Below the pieces are notes generated by a model. The model was given only the letters and a program-made list of their open reading frames with translations. It searched no databases and had not been told where the DNA came from. Shown piece after piece: positions 9,778-19,412 of a stretch of 64,000 nt of DNA. This DNA is from Pelagophyceae sp. CCMP2097. Taxonomy: Eukaryota > Sar > Pelagophyceae. The position numbers and the translations under genes are program-made. The DNA lies in assembly GCA_026770575.1 (NCBI GenBank), contig MU657184.1:209729-273728 (forward strand), in the 5' to 3' direction. Numbering within the stretch: position 1 is the first letter of the stretch; each line of letters begins with the position of its first letter.

Positions 9778-10991
9778 TTACGACGCAGCTTCCAGCACCT
9801 CGAGCTTGGATCGGCATCGTGCCATCTCGAGGTCCATGTCCGCGATGAGGTCTGCGATGTTCGTCTGGAGCTCGAAAGCCTGGTAGCGACGTCTTGCGAG
9901 CTGCACGCATCATCCGTCCAAGCGAAACTCACCGCCGTCTGCGTAAACTCCTCGGCCTAGCGGCCGCGTGAGTCCCAGGGTCGCCCAGGTCCAGGGCGGT
10001 CGCCCAGGTCCAGGGCGTTGGCGGGCCAGGGTCGCCAAGGTCGACGGACCTGCGCTAAGCCGGCCAGCGCGGCCTTGCCCTCTGCGCCGACACCCTTTCC
10101 CCCTTTCCAGAAGCCCTGCGTGCCGTCGGCCCAGTCGCGCGCGGGCAGCTCCCGCGTCGCCTCGGCGTCCGGCTTGGAGAGGTCCTCGAGGAGCTGCTCA
10201 AAGTCCCTACGGCAGAGTCGTCGGATCGCGAGCGGCGTACAAAAGAGGGCACTCGCTGGCCCTCTGCGCGGAGGAGCTGCCGCTCGCCGTCGAGGACGGC
10301 GAGCTTTGGTAAGAGGTCGGCGACGGTGCGGGCGTAGTCCGAGTGGTCGCAACAGGGATTTTTATTCGACTTGTCAAAGCTCTGGAAGTGGAGGTGCGCC
10401 AGGACCTACGGGCCTCTGATGCAGCCTCTCCGAAAGAACTCGTGACTGACCGGCAGGCCCGTGAGGTGCCGCACGTCCTTGGCGTCGCTGATGTCGTTGC
10501 CCTGCAAGTCGAGAAACTCCAACGAAACGAGGTGCGCGAGGCCCGTGACGACTCGGATCTCGTTGTTCGAGAGGTCGAGGCGCTGCAGTGATAAGAGCGA
10601 CTCGAGGCCTTCGATGCGCGAGATGCGGTTCCGAGGCAGAGAGAGCTGCACGAGGCGCGCGCAGCGGTCCAGGCCGCAGATGCGCGTCAGGCCCGCGCTC
10701 GGCAGCGCCAGGCGCCGCACCTGACGGTACGCCGAATGCGTCGAGACAAATCTGGAACCGCCCGTGTGCGTCCTTTGGCGCCCCCTTGGGTGCCGCTCCG
10801 TCCGCCGACACTATGGTCCGTCGACCGCAAAACACGACGCGGTGCCGCACGACCTCGACGTCGTACTCGCCCGTCGCGTACCTGCGCAAGGGAGGCTCCC
10901 CGCGACTTTTCGGAGGCCCGCGCGGTGCTCGAAGGGGGGCATCCTCGATTGGACCACAGACGCACTTGATCTTGTCCTCTGTGATTTCCAT
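9778..10991 (-). CDS. leucine-rich-repeat protein with C-terminal coiled coil
   Basis: Seven exons inferred: 10991-10966, 10881 to about 10851, 10720-10451, 10405-10253, 10193-10050, 9956-9933, 9879-9778. Short SDS22-type LRRs (LVQLSLPRNRISRIEGLESL, LQRLDLSNNEIRVV, LEFLDLQGNDI) are followed by an LRR cap (LAHLHF...LPKLAVLDGER) and a helical tail (FELQTNIADLIADMDLEM). The layout recalls ciliary or centrosomal LRR proteins, but the exact orthologue is not identified. All joins but one are in phase at GT-AG sites; the donor of intron 2 is ambiguous (10850, 10838 or 10811, all frame-compatible). The intron 9957-10049 holds a 19-bp direct repeat. Divergent from the pantothenate kinase gene. Confidence 0.75.
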
Positions 10992-11149
10992 GGCGCCGGC
11001 GTCCCGGGCGCGCCCCGGAGCCGGCGACGGGCGGTGGCGGAAGCGCGGTTGGAACGCACGATTTTCGCTGAAATCTAATTTAATTTCGGCGATAGGTTCT
11101 CTGCTTCCTCTTGCGTCCGGCCGGTCGAGTCTGGGACGCTCCTTTGAAC
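10992..11149. promoter_or_regulatory. bidirectional promoter region
   Basis: A 158-bp gap between the divergent starts of the LRR gene and the pantothenate kinase gene must hold both promoters. It contains an AT-rich patch (gaaatctaatttaatttcgg, around 11068-11087) unlike the surrounding GC-rich sequence. No defined motif is claimed. Confidence 0.45.
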
Positions 11150-12185
11150 ATGTCGAGCGGCCTGTTTTCGGGGGGGGCGCGCGTGGTCCTTGGGCGCTTG
11201 CCGCCGGCGCCGCTGCGCGTGGCGTTGGATATCGGCGGCAGCACGATCAAGGGCCTGCGGTCCGACGGCGCGGTGTTCCGGGTGAGTACCGTATTCTCGC
11301 CCGCGGCCGCCACGGCATCGCGCGACGCGCGTTTCAGGCGTCGACGGACGAAATCGAGCGCGTCGTCGACGCGCTGCGCGGCGAGCGCGTCGATGCGGTG
11401 ACCGGCGGTGGCGCGCTGCGCTACGGTGCCCTCCTCGCGCACTTCGCTGGCGCGGAAACCGTCGACGAGATGGAAGCCGCCGTTGCGGGTGTCCAGGCGT
11501 TGCGCGCCGAGGGGCTCCTCGTCGACGCCAAAGGCCGGCCCGTGGCGGAGGAGGCGACCGCGGGCCACCCAATCGTCGTCTGCTCTATCGGCTCGGGTGC
11601 GCGCACCGCACGCTGACCGCTCCGTGCGACCCGAGCCGTCTAGGGACGTCTGTGCTCGTTGTATCGGCGGACGGGGCGCATCGCCGCGTCACGGGGACGT
11701 GCTTCGGCGCGGGCACGTTCGCAGGCCTCGGCTTCGCGCTCACGGGCGAGCGCGACGCGGGGGCGCTGGCCGGCCTCGCCTCCAAGGTGTCGTCGGCCGT
11801 GGACCTGACCGTCGGCGACATTTACGGCGCCGAGGCCTCGGCCAAGCTCGGCCTCCCGCCGGATATCCTCGCCGCGAGCTTCGCAAAGGCTCCGCGGCTC
11901 GACGCCGTCGAGCCGGCCGACGCCGCCTCGTCGCTCGCCGTCCTCACGGGCTGGACCATCGGGCAGCTCGCCACCTGGGTAGCCAAGGCCGAGGCGGCGC
12001 GGCACGTCGTCTTCGTCGGCGGCGTCGACGGCTGCCTCCGCGACCGCCTCGACTTCCCCGTGGGCTTTGAGAGCCAAGGCGCCATCGCGTCGCTCTTCCC
12101 CGAAACGGAGGCGAGCCCGTTCGTCGGGGCCTTTGGCGCCCTCGTCGTCGCACAGCGCCGCAGCGCAGAAGGCGTGCCACTTTAA
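11150..12185 (+). CDS. type II pantothenate kinase
   Basis: Phosphorylates pantothenate, the first step of coenzyme A synthesis. Exons 11150-11281, 11338-11596 and 11644-12185; introns of 56 nt (gtgagt...tttcag) and 47 nt; 310 residues. Motifs of the eukaryotic-type PanK (ASKHA fold) occur in order: the phosphate-binding VALDIGGSTIKGL, then AVTGGGALRY, CSIGSG-TSVLVV formed exactly across the second splice, TCFGAGTFAGLGFAL, VGDIYG, AASFAK, VVFVGGV and FVGAFGAL. The length matches a catalytic domain alone, without the long regulatory N-terminus of some animal isoforms. ATG at 11150 (MSSGLFSGG). Confidence 0.87.
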
Positions 12186-12442
12186 ACTTGACCGTCGACG
12201 TATGTGCGGCCGTGGGGCGAAGAGGGGACTGATGAGACTTATTTATTTCATGCATTCCTCTGTCGACCCGCGTCCACGTGCGGACCGCGCCGCTGCTCGT
12301 CGAGAACCGTGACCGTGACGGTTTTGACCGACATCGCTGAATCCATTTGGCGATTGCATCTCGCAGCGTCGCCCAAGCTACGTCGTCGCGCAGGCCACGG
12401 AAGGACCGTTCGAGCACCGCCCGACGGCGCAGCATAGCCGCG

Positions 12443-14482
12443 ATGGGAAAGAAGAGCCGGCTGAACGTGCCCGCGTCGTTGGACTTCTTCGGCGACGACG
12501 CGGGCGCGGCTGCGGCCGCGCCCGCGCCGGCGACCAAGGGCCCGGTGCGGCCGCCAAAGGCAGCGGCGGCGTCTGCGGCGGCGGCGCTGCAACAAATCGC
12601 CAGTTTGCGCAAGCGGCTGCGCATCAAGGTCTCGAGCGGCGACGACGTGGCCCCGTGGCCGTCCTGGTCCAGCCTCGACGCCGCGCTCTCCGGCGACGCC
12701 GCCGTCGCCAAGGGCCTGCGCACGGCGCTGGAGGCTTCCGAGTGGTATGAGCCCACGGCGGTCCAGATGCAGGCCGTGCCGGCCCTCATTTCGCGCCGCG
12801 ACACGCTCGTGTAAGCCTCCGGGGCGCCTCCGGGGATCCCCCGCCGCGGCCGACTCAAAGGCACGAGGCGGCGCCCGACCGCAGGTCCGCGCCGACGGGC
12901 TCTGGTAAGACGGGCGCATTCCTCGTCCCGGCCGCGGCCATCCTGAAGAAGAAGACCGCGTGCGGCACGTGCGTCTCGGGACCGCCGCGTCGCACGGCGA
13001 CTGATGGCGAGGCGCGCCTCAAGCGTCGGCGGCGACCCCGACGCCTAGGCCGCGCTGCGTCATCATCGCGCCGACGCGCGAGCTCTGCGCGCAGATCGCC
13101 CGCGAGGCGAGCGCCGCTTGTCTCGAACCCACCTCTTTTTTTAGGAAGGGCTTTTGACCTTGGACGACAGGCGCGGGCGCTTTTAAAGTTCGTCGACTTG
13201 GAAGTCGCGCAGCTGACGGCCGGCGACGTGCGTGCCGCGCGATGGCCGCCTGCGGCCACGCGCCTCGCTAGGACGCAGCGGTGGCGGTCAAGGCGGACAT
13301 AATCGTCGGCACGCCGCTGAAGATCGCCACGCTCCTCAAGTCCAAAAAGCTGAAATTCGACGCCCTCGAACTCATCATCCTCGACGAGGCGGACAAGCTC
13401 CTGGAAGTCGAGAAGGCTTCGCGGCCGCCGCCGGCTGACGACGCGCCGCCGGGCGACAAGCGACCACAGCCGCCTCCCAGCCAATCGTGCGCTCGCCGGA
13501 CCGAATGCCGCACGTCGAAGCACACACACGTAGGTTCATCGCGCAGCTGGACGTGATCCTTGCCGCGCGACCGCGGGGGGCGACGACTGGTTTCTTCTCC
13601 GCGACGCTCCGGCCCAACTCGACGGAGCGCGTGCGTCTTTTTTTTGGCATTCCCCCGGCGTGATCTCAGAGTCGCGCGTAGGAAATCGCGTGGGCTTCGC
13701 TGCGCGACGGCATGACCATTGACGTCGGCACGGCGAACGTGGCGCCGACCGAGGTGGAGCAGTCGCTCGTCTTCGTGGGGTCGCGCGACGAGCACGGCAA
13801 GCTCGGCGCGATGCGCGAGTTCGCGGCGTCTGGCGCGCTGCGGCCGCCGGCGCTGGTCTTTGTGGATTCGGCGGAACGCGCTTCGGACCTCGCCACGGAG
13901 CTGCGGGGAGACGCGCGCCTCCGCATCGGCGAGCTGCACGCCAAGCGGAGCGCGCGCGACCGCGACGCCGTCGTCGCCGCGTTCCGGCGCGGCGACGTCT
14001 TAGTTTTGATATGCACGGACCTGGCCTCGCGAGGCCTCGATTTTAAGGCTGTCAACACCGTCGTCAACTACGACGCGCCGCTACAGCCCACGGAATACCT
14101 CCACCGCATCGGCCGCGTCGGCCGCAACGGCCGCGGCGGCCGTGCCGTGACGCTGTACACGGAGGACGACGCGCCCAAGCTCCGCGCCGTCGCCAACGTG
14201 GCCAAGCTCAGCGGCGCGACCGTCCCCGCGTGGCTCCTGCAGCGAAAGATCACGCTCCTGGAAAACGCGCGCGACAAGCGGCCGGACAAGCAGCCCAAGC
14301 ACCTGCACGAGCTCCACGCCACGCGGCCGAGCCACACGGCCGGCGAGACCAAGCGCAAGCGCCCGCGCATCTCCACCGTGCCGCACTTCGACCTCGAAAA
14401 CGACCGCAAGAAACGCGTCATGGCCGTCCAGGGCAGGATCGCCGCCGCCCGGCGAAGGCGCGACGGCAACGACTCGGACTAA
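12443..14482 (+). CDS. DDX52: DEAD-box RNA helicase, DDX52/Rok1-like
   Basis: ATP-dependent RNA helicase expected to act in 18S rRNA maturation in the nucleolus. Exons 12443-12810, 12885-12968, 13049-13106, 13171-13227, 13272-13486, 13534-13630, 13682-14482. Splicing rebuilds all motifs: Q motif ([12 protein letters not shown]), motif [10 protein letters not shown] across intron 1, PTREL, GTPLKI, DEAD in [13 protein letters not shown] in GFFSATLRP, and [11 protein letters not shown]. The preceding [15 protein letters not shown] is typical of the Rok1/DDX52 subfamily. Exon 5 carries a Pro-rich insert after DEADKLLE. Intron 3 (13107-13170) has no in-phase GT donor and appears to use GC (gag|gcgagc). 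Basic C-terminus. Start [13 protein letters not shown]. Confidence 0.9.
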
Positions 14483-14938
14483 GAATCATAAAGCCCGGGC
14501 GACCACTTTAGTGGAAAGAGGCGCCGTCGCTCGTTGCTGCGAGGGGCCAGAGTCCCACGGGGCCGCCTCTTTAGGGTCCATCACGGCTCAGTCTCGGACG
14601 CTCGAGTGCCTGCGGTGCCCTCGGGCTCTCCAGCACCAGTAGCGGTTGGAAGCTTTTTTTTAGAAGAAACCCAAAACTTGCCAATTACTTGCCTTGCACA
14701 AATTTGCAAAGATTCCTATGTTTTGGCGATTATAAAACCTCGCAGTTCCGAGTACTGTGTTGACCACGTAGCGGCATCCAAGGCCTCGAGGACTCCGCTC
14801 CACCGCTTGTTGGGGGCCCCCTGCAGCTGGAAAGTCGAAACTCTCGGCGCTTTCCGACGCACAGCTCGTTGCTGTCCTCTCTCTGGACGACGATTGCAGA
14901 GTCGCAGCTCCCTGGGTTTGACGAACCGTCGCGGCAGC
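14483..14938. other. intergenic stretch
   Basis: 456 bp between the helicase stop and the transporter start with no supportable gene. It includes an AT-rich core (about 14650-14760) with poly-T, unusual for this window, probably a terminator region plus promoter. Confidence 0.5.
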
Positions 14939-16192
14939 ATGCGGCGGGGCCACGGCGACGTATTCCCAGCGCTGTGTTTCATGGTCTTCATCGGCCCCAC
15001 GAACTTTGTGCTCTACAAGATCCTCTTCACCGTCTACGGCGAGCGATCGGCATTCTTCGTCAGCCAGGGCATCAACGTCTTGTACGTCGTCTACGGTGCG
15101 TCTGCGGCCGGGGCGCGCGCGCCCGATTCTACGCTAGGCGGCGTGGCGCTCTACCCGCAGATGTGGCGCAAGGACTCTGAGATCACGCCTGCGATGCGCG
15201 CGCTGCCCCGCGGCCCCTTTGCTTTAATGGCGCTCCTCGACTGCCTGGGCACGTTCTCCGCGGCCATGGGCGCTGTAGACACGGACGGCCAGCTGCAGAT
15301 GCTTTTGAACCAATCTTTGGTGCCGTGTACAATGGTCGCCAGCCGCCTCTTCCTCGGCACGCGCTACGCCGCCAGCGAAGCCGCCGGCGCGGCGATCATA
15401 ATCTGCGGCGGCGCCGTCGTCCTCGCGCCCGCGTTGGCGAGCGGCGCCGGATTCGACGCGCGGCCGCATGCCTGCGCGTCCGCGCTGCTCTACTGGGGGT
15501 CCAACCTGCCCATGGCGCTCTCTGCGGTTTACAAGCAGCACCGCTTCGCCGGCGACCGCGTCCACGTCTTATACCTGACGCAGCAGGTCTCCGTCTACCA
15601 GCTTGCTTTTGGCTTCCTCCTCGCGCCGCTGCAGGTCATCCCCGGCGTCGCGACGGACGGCGGGACGCCGCCGCGGCGCATCGTCGAAGACTTTGCAAGG
15701 GGCTGCGCGGCGTTTGCGCGCGTGCGGTCGCCGCAGTGCTATTTGCTCGTCGCATACGTCCTCGCCAACTTTGCGCTCAACACGACTGGCCTCTACGTGA
15801 ACAAGCGCGCCGGCGCGGCGCTCACCGCCGTCGCATACTCGCTCCTCCTCCCGCTGACAACGCTGGCCTACGCGCTGCCCTGGCTCGGCGAGCACCGCGA
15901 ACAAGTGCGGCCAACCACGCTCCTCGGCCTGGGCATCGTCCTCGCCGGCTTCTTCGTCTACGAGTCGCGCCACCTCGGCGGCGCCGCGGGCGAAACCGCC
16001 GCCTGCGACGACGACGCGCTCCTCGCGCCCTCGCGGACCGCCGACAAGCGCGCAGACGCCTTTAGCGAACGCCTCATCCTCGTCCAGGTCGACATCGCGC
16101 CCTCGAAGTCGGCGCTGGCGGACGCCGGCCGCGAGGACGCGTCGCTCCTGCAGCTCGCGCGGCAACAGCCGCGCGCGAAGACGCCCCACTAA
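14939..16192 (+). CDS. CRT-like drug/metabolite transporter
   Basis: A multi-span membrane protein of the chloroquine-resistance-transporter-like family (drug/metabolite transporter superfamily; plant CLT proteins move thiols across the plastid envelope, Plasmodium CRT acts at the vacuole). ATG at 14939, MRRGHGDVFPALCFMVF. Characteristic stretches are PTNFVLYKILF, the LDCLGTFSAAMGAVDTDGQL segment, LNQSLVPCTMVASRLFLGTRY, ALYWGSNLPMALSAVYKQ and a VNKRAGAALTAVAYSLLLP near the end. About ten hydrophobic segments. A 42-nt in-frame stretch (15096-15137, gtgcgt...gctag) that breaks the second to third helix is probably an intron, leaving 403 residues. Substrate and membrane not determinable. Confidence 0.82.
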   Translation: MRRGHGDVFPALCFMVFIGPTNFVLYKILFTVYGERSAFFVSQGINVLYVVYGASAAGARAPDSTLGGVALYPQMWRKDSEITPAMRALPRGPFALMALLDCLGTFSAAMGAVDTDGQLQMLLNQSLVPCTMVASRLFLGTRYAASEAAGAAIIICGGAVVLAPALASGAGFDARPHACASALLYWGSNLPMALSAVYKQHRFAGDRVHVLYLTQQVSVYQLAFGFLLAPLQVIPGVATDGGTPPRRIVEDFARGCAAFARVRSPQCYLLVAYVLANFALNTTGLYVNKRAGAALTAVAYSLLLPLTTLAYALPWLGEHREQVRPTTLLGLGIVLAGFFVYESRHLGGAAGETAACDDDALLAPSRTADKRADAFSERLILVQVDIAPSKSALADAGREDASLLQLARQQPRAKTPH

Positions 16193-16595
16193 CCCGACGC
16201 ATTTTGAAAGGTGCTCCCATGGATGGAGCGGGCTCCAAAGGCCCCCGGTTCCGGACGAGAGGCCCTCCAATCCCGTTTGGGTGCGCGCTATCGGTCTCGC
16301 CATCCGGCCTATCCACCTTGCATAGACCCAAGTGCTGGACCCACCAAAGTGTCCTCAGCTCAGTGCGGCTCAGCTCTGCGGCTCAACATTTTGCGCGAGA
16401 TCAGCAGTTGTTCGAGTGCCGCCTCTGGACTTTTCGAGGTGCCGAGTGCGCGGTCCGGTCGAAAGTTGCAATGGTGTGTCGAACACTCGAATGAAAATGT
16501 TCGGTTTTCTGCCGAGCTCGGCGGCCGAGGGCGCGTCGTTCCTGCAGAGGAGCGTGTAAAGGAGCGTGTTTGAGGATACGTCGATCCTGGAAACG
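16193..16595. other. intergenic stretch
   Basis: 403 bp between the CRT-like gene and the nucleotidyltransferase gene. Several frames are open (for example 16204-16494) but show no GC3 bias or protein-like pattern. It likely holds the 3' UTR of one gene and the promoter and 5' UTR of the next. Confidence 0.45.
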
Positions 16596-17606
16596 ATGGG
16601 TCCCAAAGGAGGCGCCGCCGGCGGGCGCAACCTCGACGCGGCCGGCTGCGTGCACAATACGCGCCAGGAGGATTCCAAACGCGCGGACCGGCACTGCTTC
16701 GTCCCGACGAGGAAGGGCACGATGAAATGCATGCGTTGCTTCGACTACAACGCGGGGAACCGGCGGGGCGTCTGCAACCGTTGCCACTTTGACCGGTTCT
16801 CCATGCGTTCGCTGGCCGCGCAGCTCCCCGGGCTCTTCGTCGACGACGGGGCCACCCCCGACGAGGCAGACTTGGATTTTGAGAGGCGCATTGAGAAGCA
16901 CCACCGCTGGTCCCCGGGCGAGCGGCGGCACGTCGGGGCCAACACCTCTGCGGTGCTGCGCGCCGTCAAGGACACCTTTGACGAAAGGGCCGTGGTCCAC
17001 AAGGAAGGCAGCGTCAGGAAGAACACTGAGGTCCGGGGGAGCGACGTGGATCTCATGATGACGCTCTCGGGCATGCGGCAGATGACGGCCGCGGAGCGCG
17101 CCGACGTGGCGGCGCGGCTCCGGGCGCGCGCCGACGTCTTCGAAAGCGTGGCCGTCTGCCCGCGCGCCATCAAGCTGGTGCCGCACCACGGCCCGGCCAT
17201 CGATGTCGTCGCGCATCACTCGGAGTTTGCGCCTAACTACCTGCGGCCCGCGGGCGCCGAATTCTGGAGCAAGGCGAAAGAGGCGCTGGCCGCGTCGGGC
17301 TTGAAGGTCTGGTGGTTCGGCCTCGCGCGGCCGCGGCGCGGCGACGCCCTAGCGCAGGGCTTCGTGCCGGGTTGCGCCTTTGAGAACATGGCGCTCCGGT
17401 GGTCCTGCGCCCCCGCGCAGGACACGGGGCTCAAGCGCTTCCTCGCGACGATTGGCATCCTGGCTGAAGACGTGGCGCCGCATGCCGCGATGCAGCAAAT
17501 CGCAGAGGTGCCCGCCTGCTTTTATTCCCAGATCCACTTCGCCGCCAAACGTTCCAGCGCCTCGTGGGCGACGACGCGCAACCTGCAAGTCGCCTTTGGC
17601 ATCTGA
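16596..17606 (+). CDS. OAS/cGAS-type nucleotidyltransferase with zinc ribbon
   Basis: 336 residues from ATG 16596 (MGPKGGAAGG), no intron needed. A four-Cys zinc ribbon (C45, C48, C60, C63: CMRC-x11-CNRC) precedes a polymerase-beta-like nucleotidyltransferase core: the GS at 138-139 in GSVRKNTEVRGSDVDLMM, metal-binding Asp150 and Asp152, and a third Asp203 in PAIDVVAHHSE. This layout matches template-independent nucleotidyltransferases of the OAS/cGAS/CD-NTase class; poly(A) polymerase-type RNA tailing enzymes share the same core and cannot be excluded. The helical C-terminal part (FENMALRWSC to the end) is short. The zinc ribbon could bind nucleic acid. Convergent with the ADP-ribosylglycohydrolase gene, 89 bp between stops. 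Product (2'-5'A, cyclic dinucleotide or RNA tail) unknown. Confidence 0.72.
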   Translation: MGPKGGAAGGRNLDAAGCVHNTRQEDSKRADRHCFVPTRKGTMKCMRCFDYNAGNRRGVCNRCHFDRFSMRSLAAQLPGLFVDDGATPDEADLDFERRIEKHHRWSPGERRHVGANTSAVLRAVKDTFDERAVVHKEGSVRKNTEVRGSDVDLMMTLSGMRQMTAAERADVAARLRARADVFESVAVCPRAIKLVPHHGPAIDVVAHHSEFAPNYLRPAGAEFWSKAKEALAASGLKVWWFGLARPRRGDALAQGFVPGCAFENMALRWSCAPAQDTGLKRFLATIGILAEDVAPHAAMQQIAEVPACFYSQIHFAAKRSSASWATTRNLQVAFGI

Positions 17607-17695
17607 CCCGGGTGCCAAAGGTTCTCGCGCACCGACGCACGCAAGGCTAAGGAGTCTTAAGATAGCTTGCCGAAGCACCGACCCGGCGGGGCTTC

Positions 17696-19090
17696 TTAGA
17701 GCTCTGGGCTCGACTTGCCACGGAGGAGCGGCATCTGGTCGAGGAGCTCATGCGCGCGGTCCCATTCCTTGAGCGCGCCTTGGCCAAGGTGCGCGGGCAG
17801 GCCCTCGACGCCGACAAACGCGCCGAGGACGGAGCCGATGGCCACCGCGCGCGACGCGCTGTCGCCGCCGACTTCGGCGTTGGCGCGGGCGGCGCCCAAA
17901 AAGTCGCTGCCGTACTTCACAATAAAGTACACCGACCCGGGCAGCGTGCCCTCGGTAGGGCTTGCTTTGCCCACTTTGATGGGCTCCGACCGCCCAACAT
18001 CCCAAAGGCGCGCCATGGACGTGATGGCCAGGTCGTCGAGGAACGGCTCCTTGAAAAGGTCAGAGGCCGGGTCAGTCGCCTCGCGCACCTTGTCCAGCGC
18101 CTGCTGCACCTTGGTCTTGACGAACGCGGGCGTCTGCGGCTCGGCGGCGACGGCGGAGATGGCCTCTGCGGGCGTCAGGCCCGCGTGGACGACTCGGTAG
18201 GCGACGCGCGCGAAGAATTCTCCGCCCTGCAGCGCGGTGGCCTCGCGGTGCGTGAACATGGCGGCGCGCGCCGCCGCCGCGACGGATTCCTCGTCAGCGT
18301 AGTAGGCCAGCGCCGCCGCGTGCCGCACAGCCATGGCGTTGGACATGCCGCCCAGAGACGCCGTCGGCATGCCGCGCTGCACCTAGCTTATGCGGTGACA
18401 GACGCTTCCATCGCCCGAGAAGGATGTCACCTGGTCGTACGTCGCCCGCGTCTGCGTGCAGATCCACGACCGCCACGTCGCGAGCGCCGTCTGCCAGCGC
18501 GGCACGAGCTCGGCCACGTCCAACGGCCGCGGCGACGCCGCCGTCGCGGCCAGGTGCTCCGCGATGAGCATCGTGTAGTCGCCTAGCGGGCCGCTCCGGA
18601 TTGCCTCGATGCATCGGGGCGGCGCCGGTTTTCTGCCTCGATGCGTCGGGGCGCACCGTAGTCTGTGAGCTCGCCGGCGGCTTTTGCCGGCCCGTTGCCG
18701 TTGCCGTCGTGGAAGTTGCGCCCGCCCCAGCCTAAGGTGACAACTTACGATGAAGCGTCTAAAGGGACCCAATCAAGACCGAGTCGCCTGCGCACCGATG
18801 CCGTGCGTGGTGCCTCCCGTCTTCTCGCCGGGCGCGTAGTACGTGTCCAGCTTCCCGTAAAAGGTGCGAATTTTAACAGCGTCGTACTCGTAGTGCGTCG
18901 CCAGACTGAGCGAGTCCGCGACGAGCGCGCCGAGCAGCGCCCCTCGCATGCGCGACTCCTTGGTCGGTGTACCCAGGCCTTCCGCCGCCGCCGGTGCGCC
19001 CCCGAGGACGGCAGCCGCGAAGCCGCGCATGGCGAGCACCGATGCCACGCGCCGCGCCGGCCAAGCCAAAGCCGCGCGGAGCAGGCTCAT
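17696..19090 (-). CDS. ADP-ribosylglycohydrolase family protein
   Basis: Exons 19090-18796, 18731-18657, 18582-18431 and 18382-17696 (402 residues), all joins in phase at GT-AG introns of 64, 74 and 48 nt. Exon 1 starts MSLLRAALAWPARRVASVL, like a mitochondrial presequence, then RMRGALLGALVADSLSLATHYEYD, the family N-terminal helix with a metal-site Asp. The middle exons give NFHDGNGNGPA, YGDYTMLIAEHL and RATYDQ-VQRGMPTAS. The last exon ends with the ARH signature GGDSASRAVAIGSVLGAFVG containing the second metal-binding Asp pair. The family removes ADP-ribose from proteins or small molecules; this subgroup may act on other substrates. Intron 2 carries a pair of 18-bp near-identical direct repeats. 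Confidence 0.82.
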
Positions 19091-19412
19091 ACCGGGCAGA
19101 GCGCGTTCCGACAGCCTGAGGTGCAGTTTGTCCGGGACTCGCAAATTTAGTGATCCAGGAATATTAATCTTCCACGGATCTGCCAGTGGATACCCCCATG
19201 CGAATTTGGCTGCTCGTGCTGTACACGCGTCATAACGTGAATATTCTTCCCCCCACGCGTGGCACGGTCGGCGGCTCCGTCCTGCAGTCCCCGGACTATT
19301 CCAGCCAGCCAGCCAGTCAGCCAGTCAGTCGTCGTGGCACCGAGCTGTAGTCACATGGGCGTCCTTAACATTAACATACAGACCGTTGTCGTTGCCGCGC
19401 TGTGGCGTCCTC
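19091..19412. other. intergenic stretch with simple repeat
   Basis: About 320 bp between two minus-strand genes; promoter of the ADP-ribosylglycohydrolase gene and 3' end of the JmjC gene. A CCAG/TCAG tetranucleotide run sits near 19300-19330 (ccagccagccagtcagccag and onward). Confidence 0.6.

Noticed and set aside
10588..11616. 342-codon plus-strand ORF joining the LRR antisense region to the pantothenate kinase
   Set aside because: Only its last part (from 11338) is coding; the 5' part is antisense of the LRR gene and intron sequence. The spliced model starting at 11150 explains the kinase motifs.
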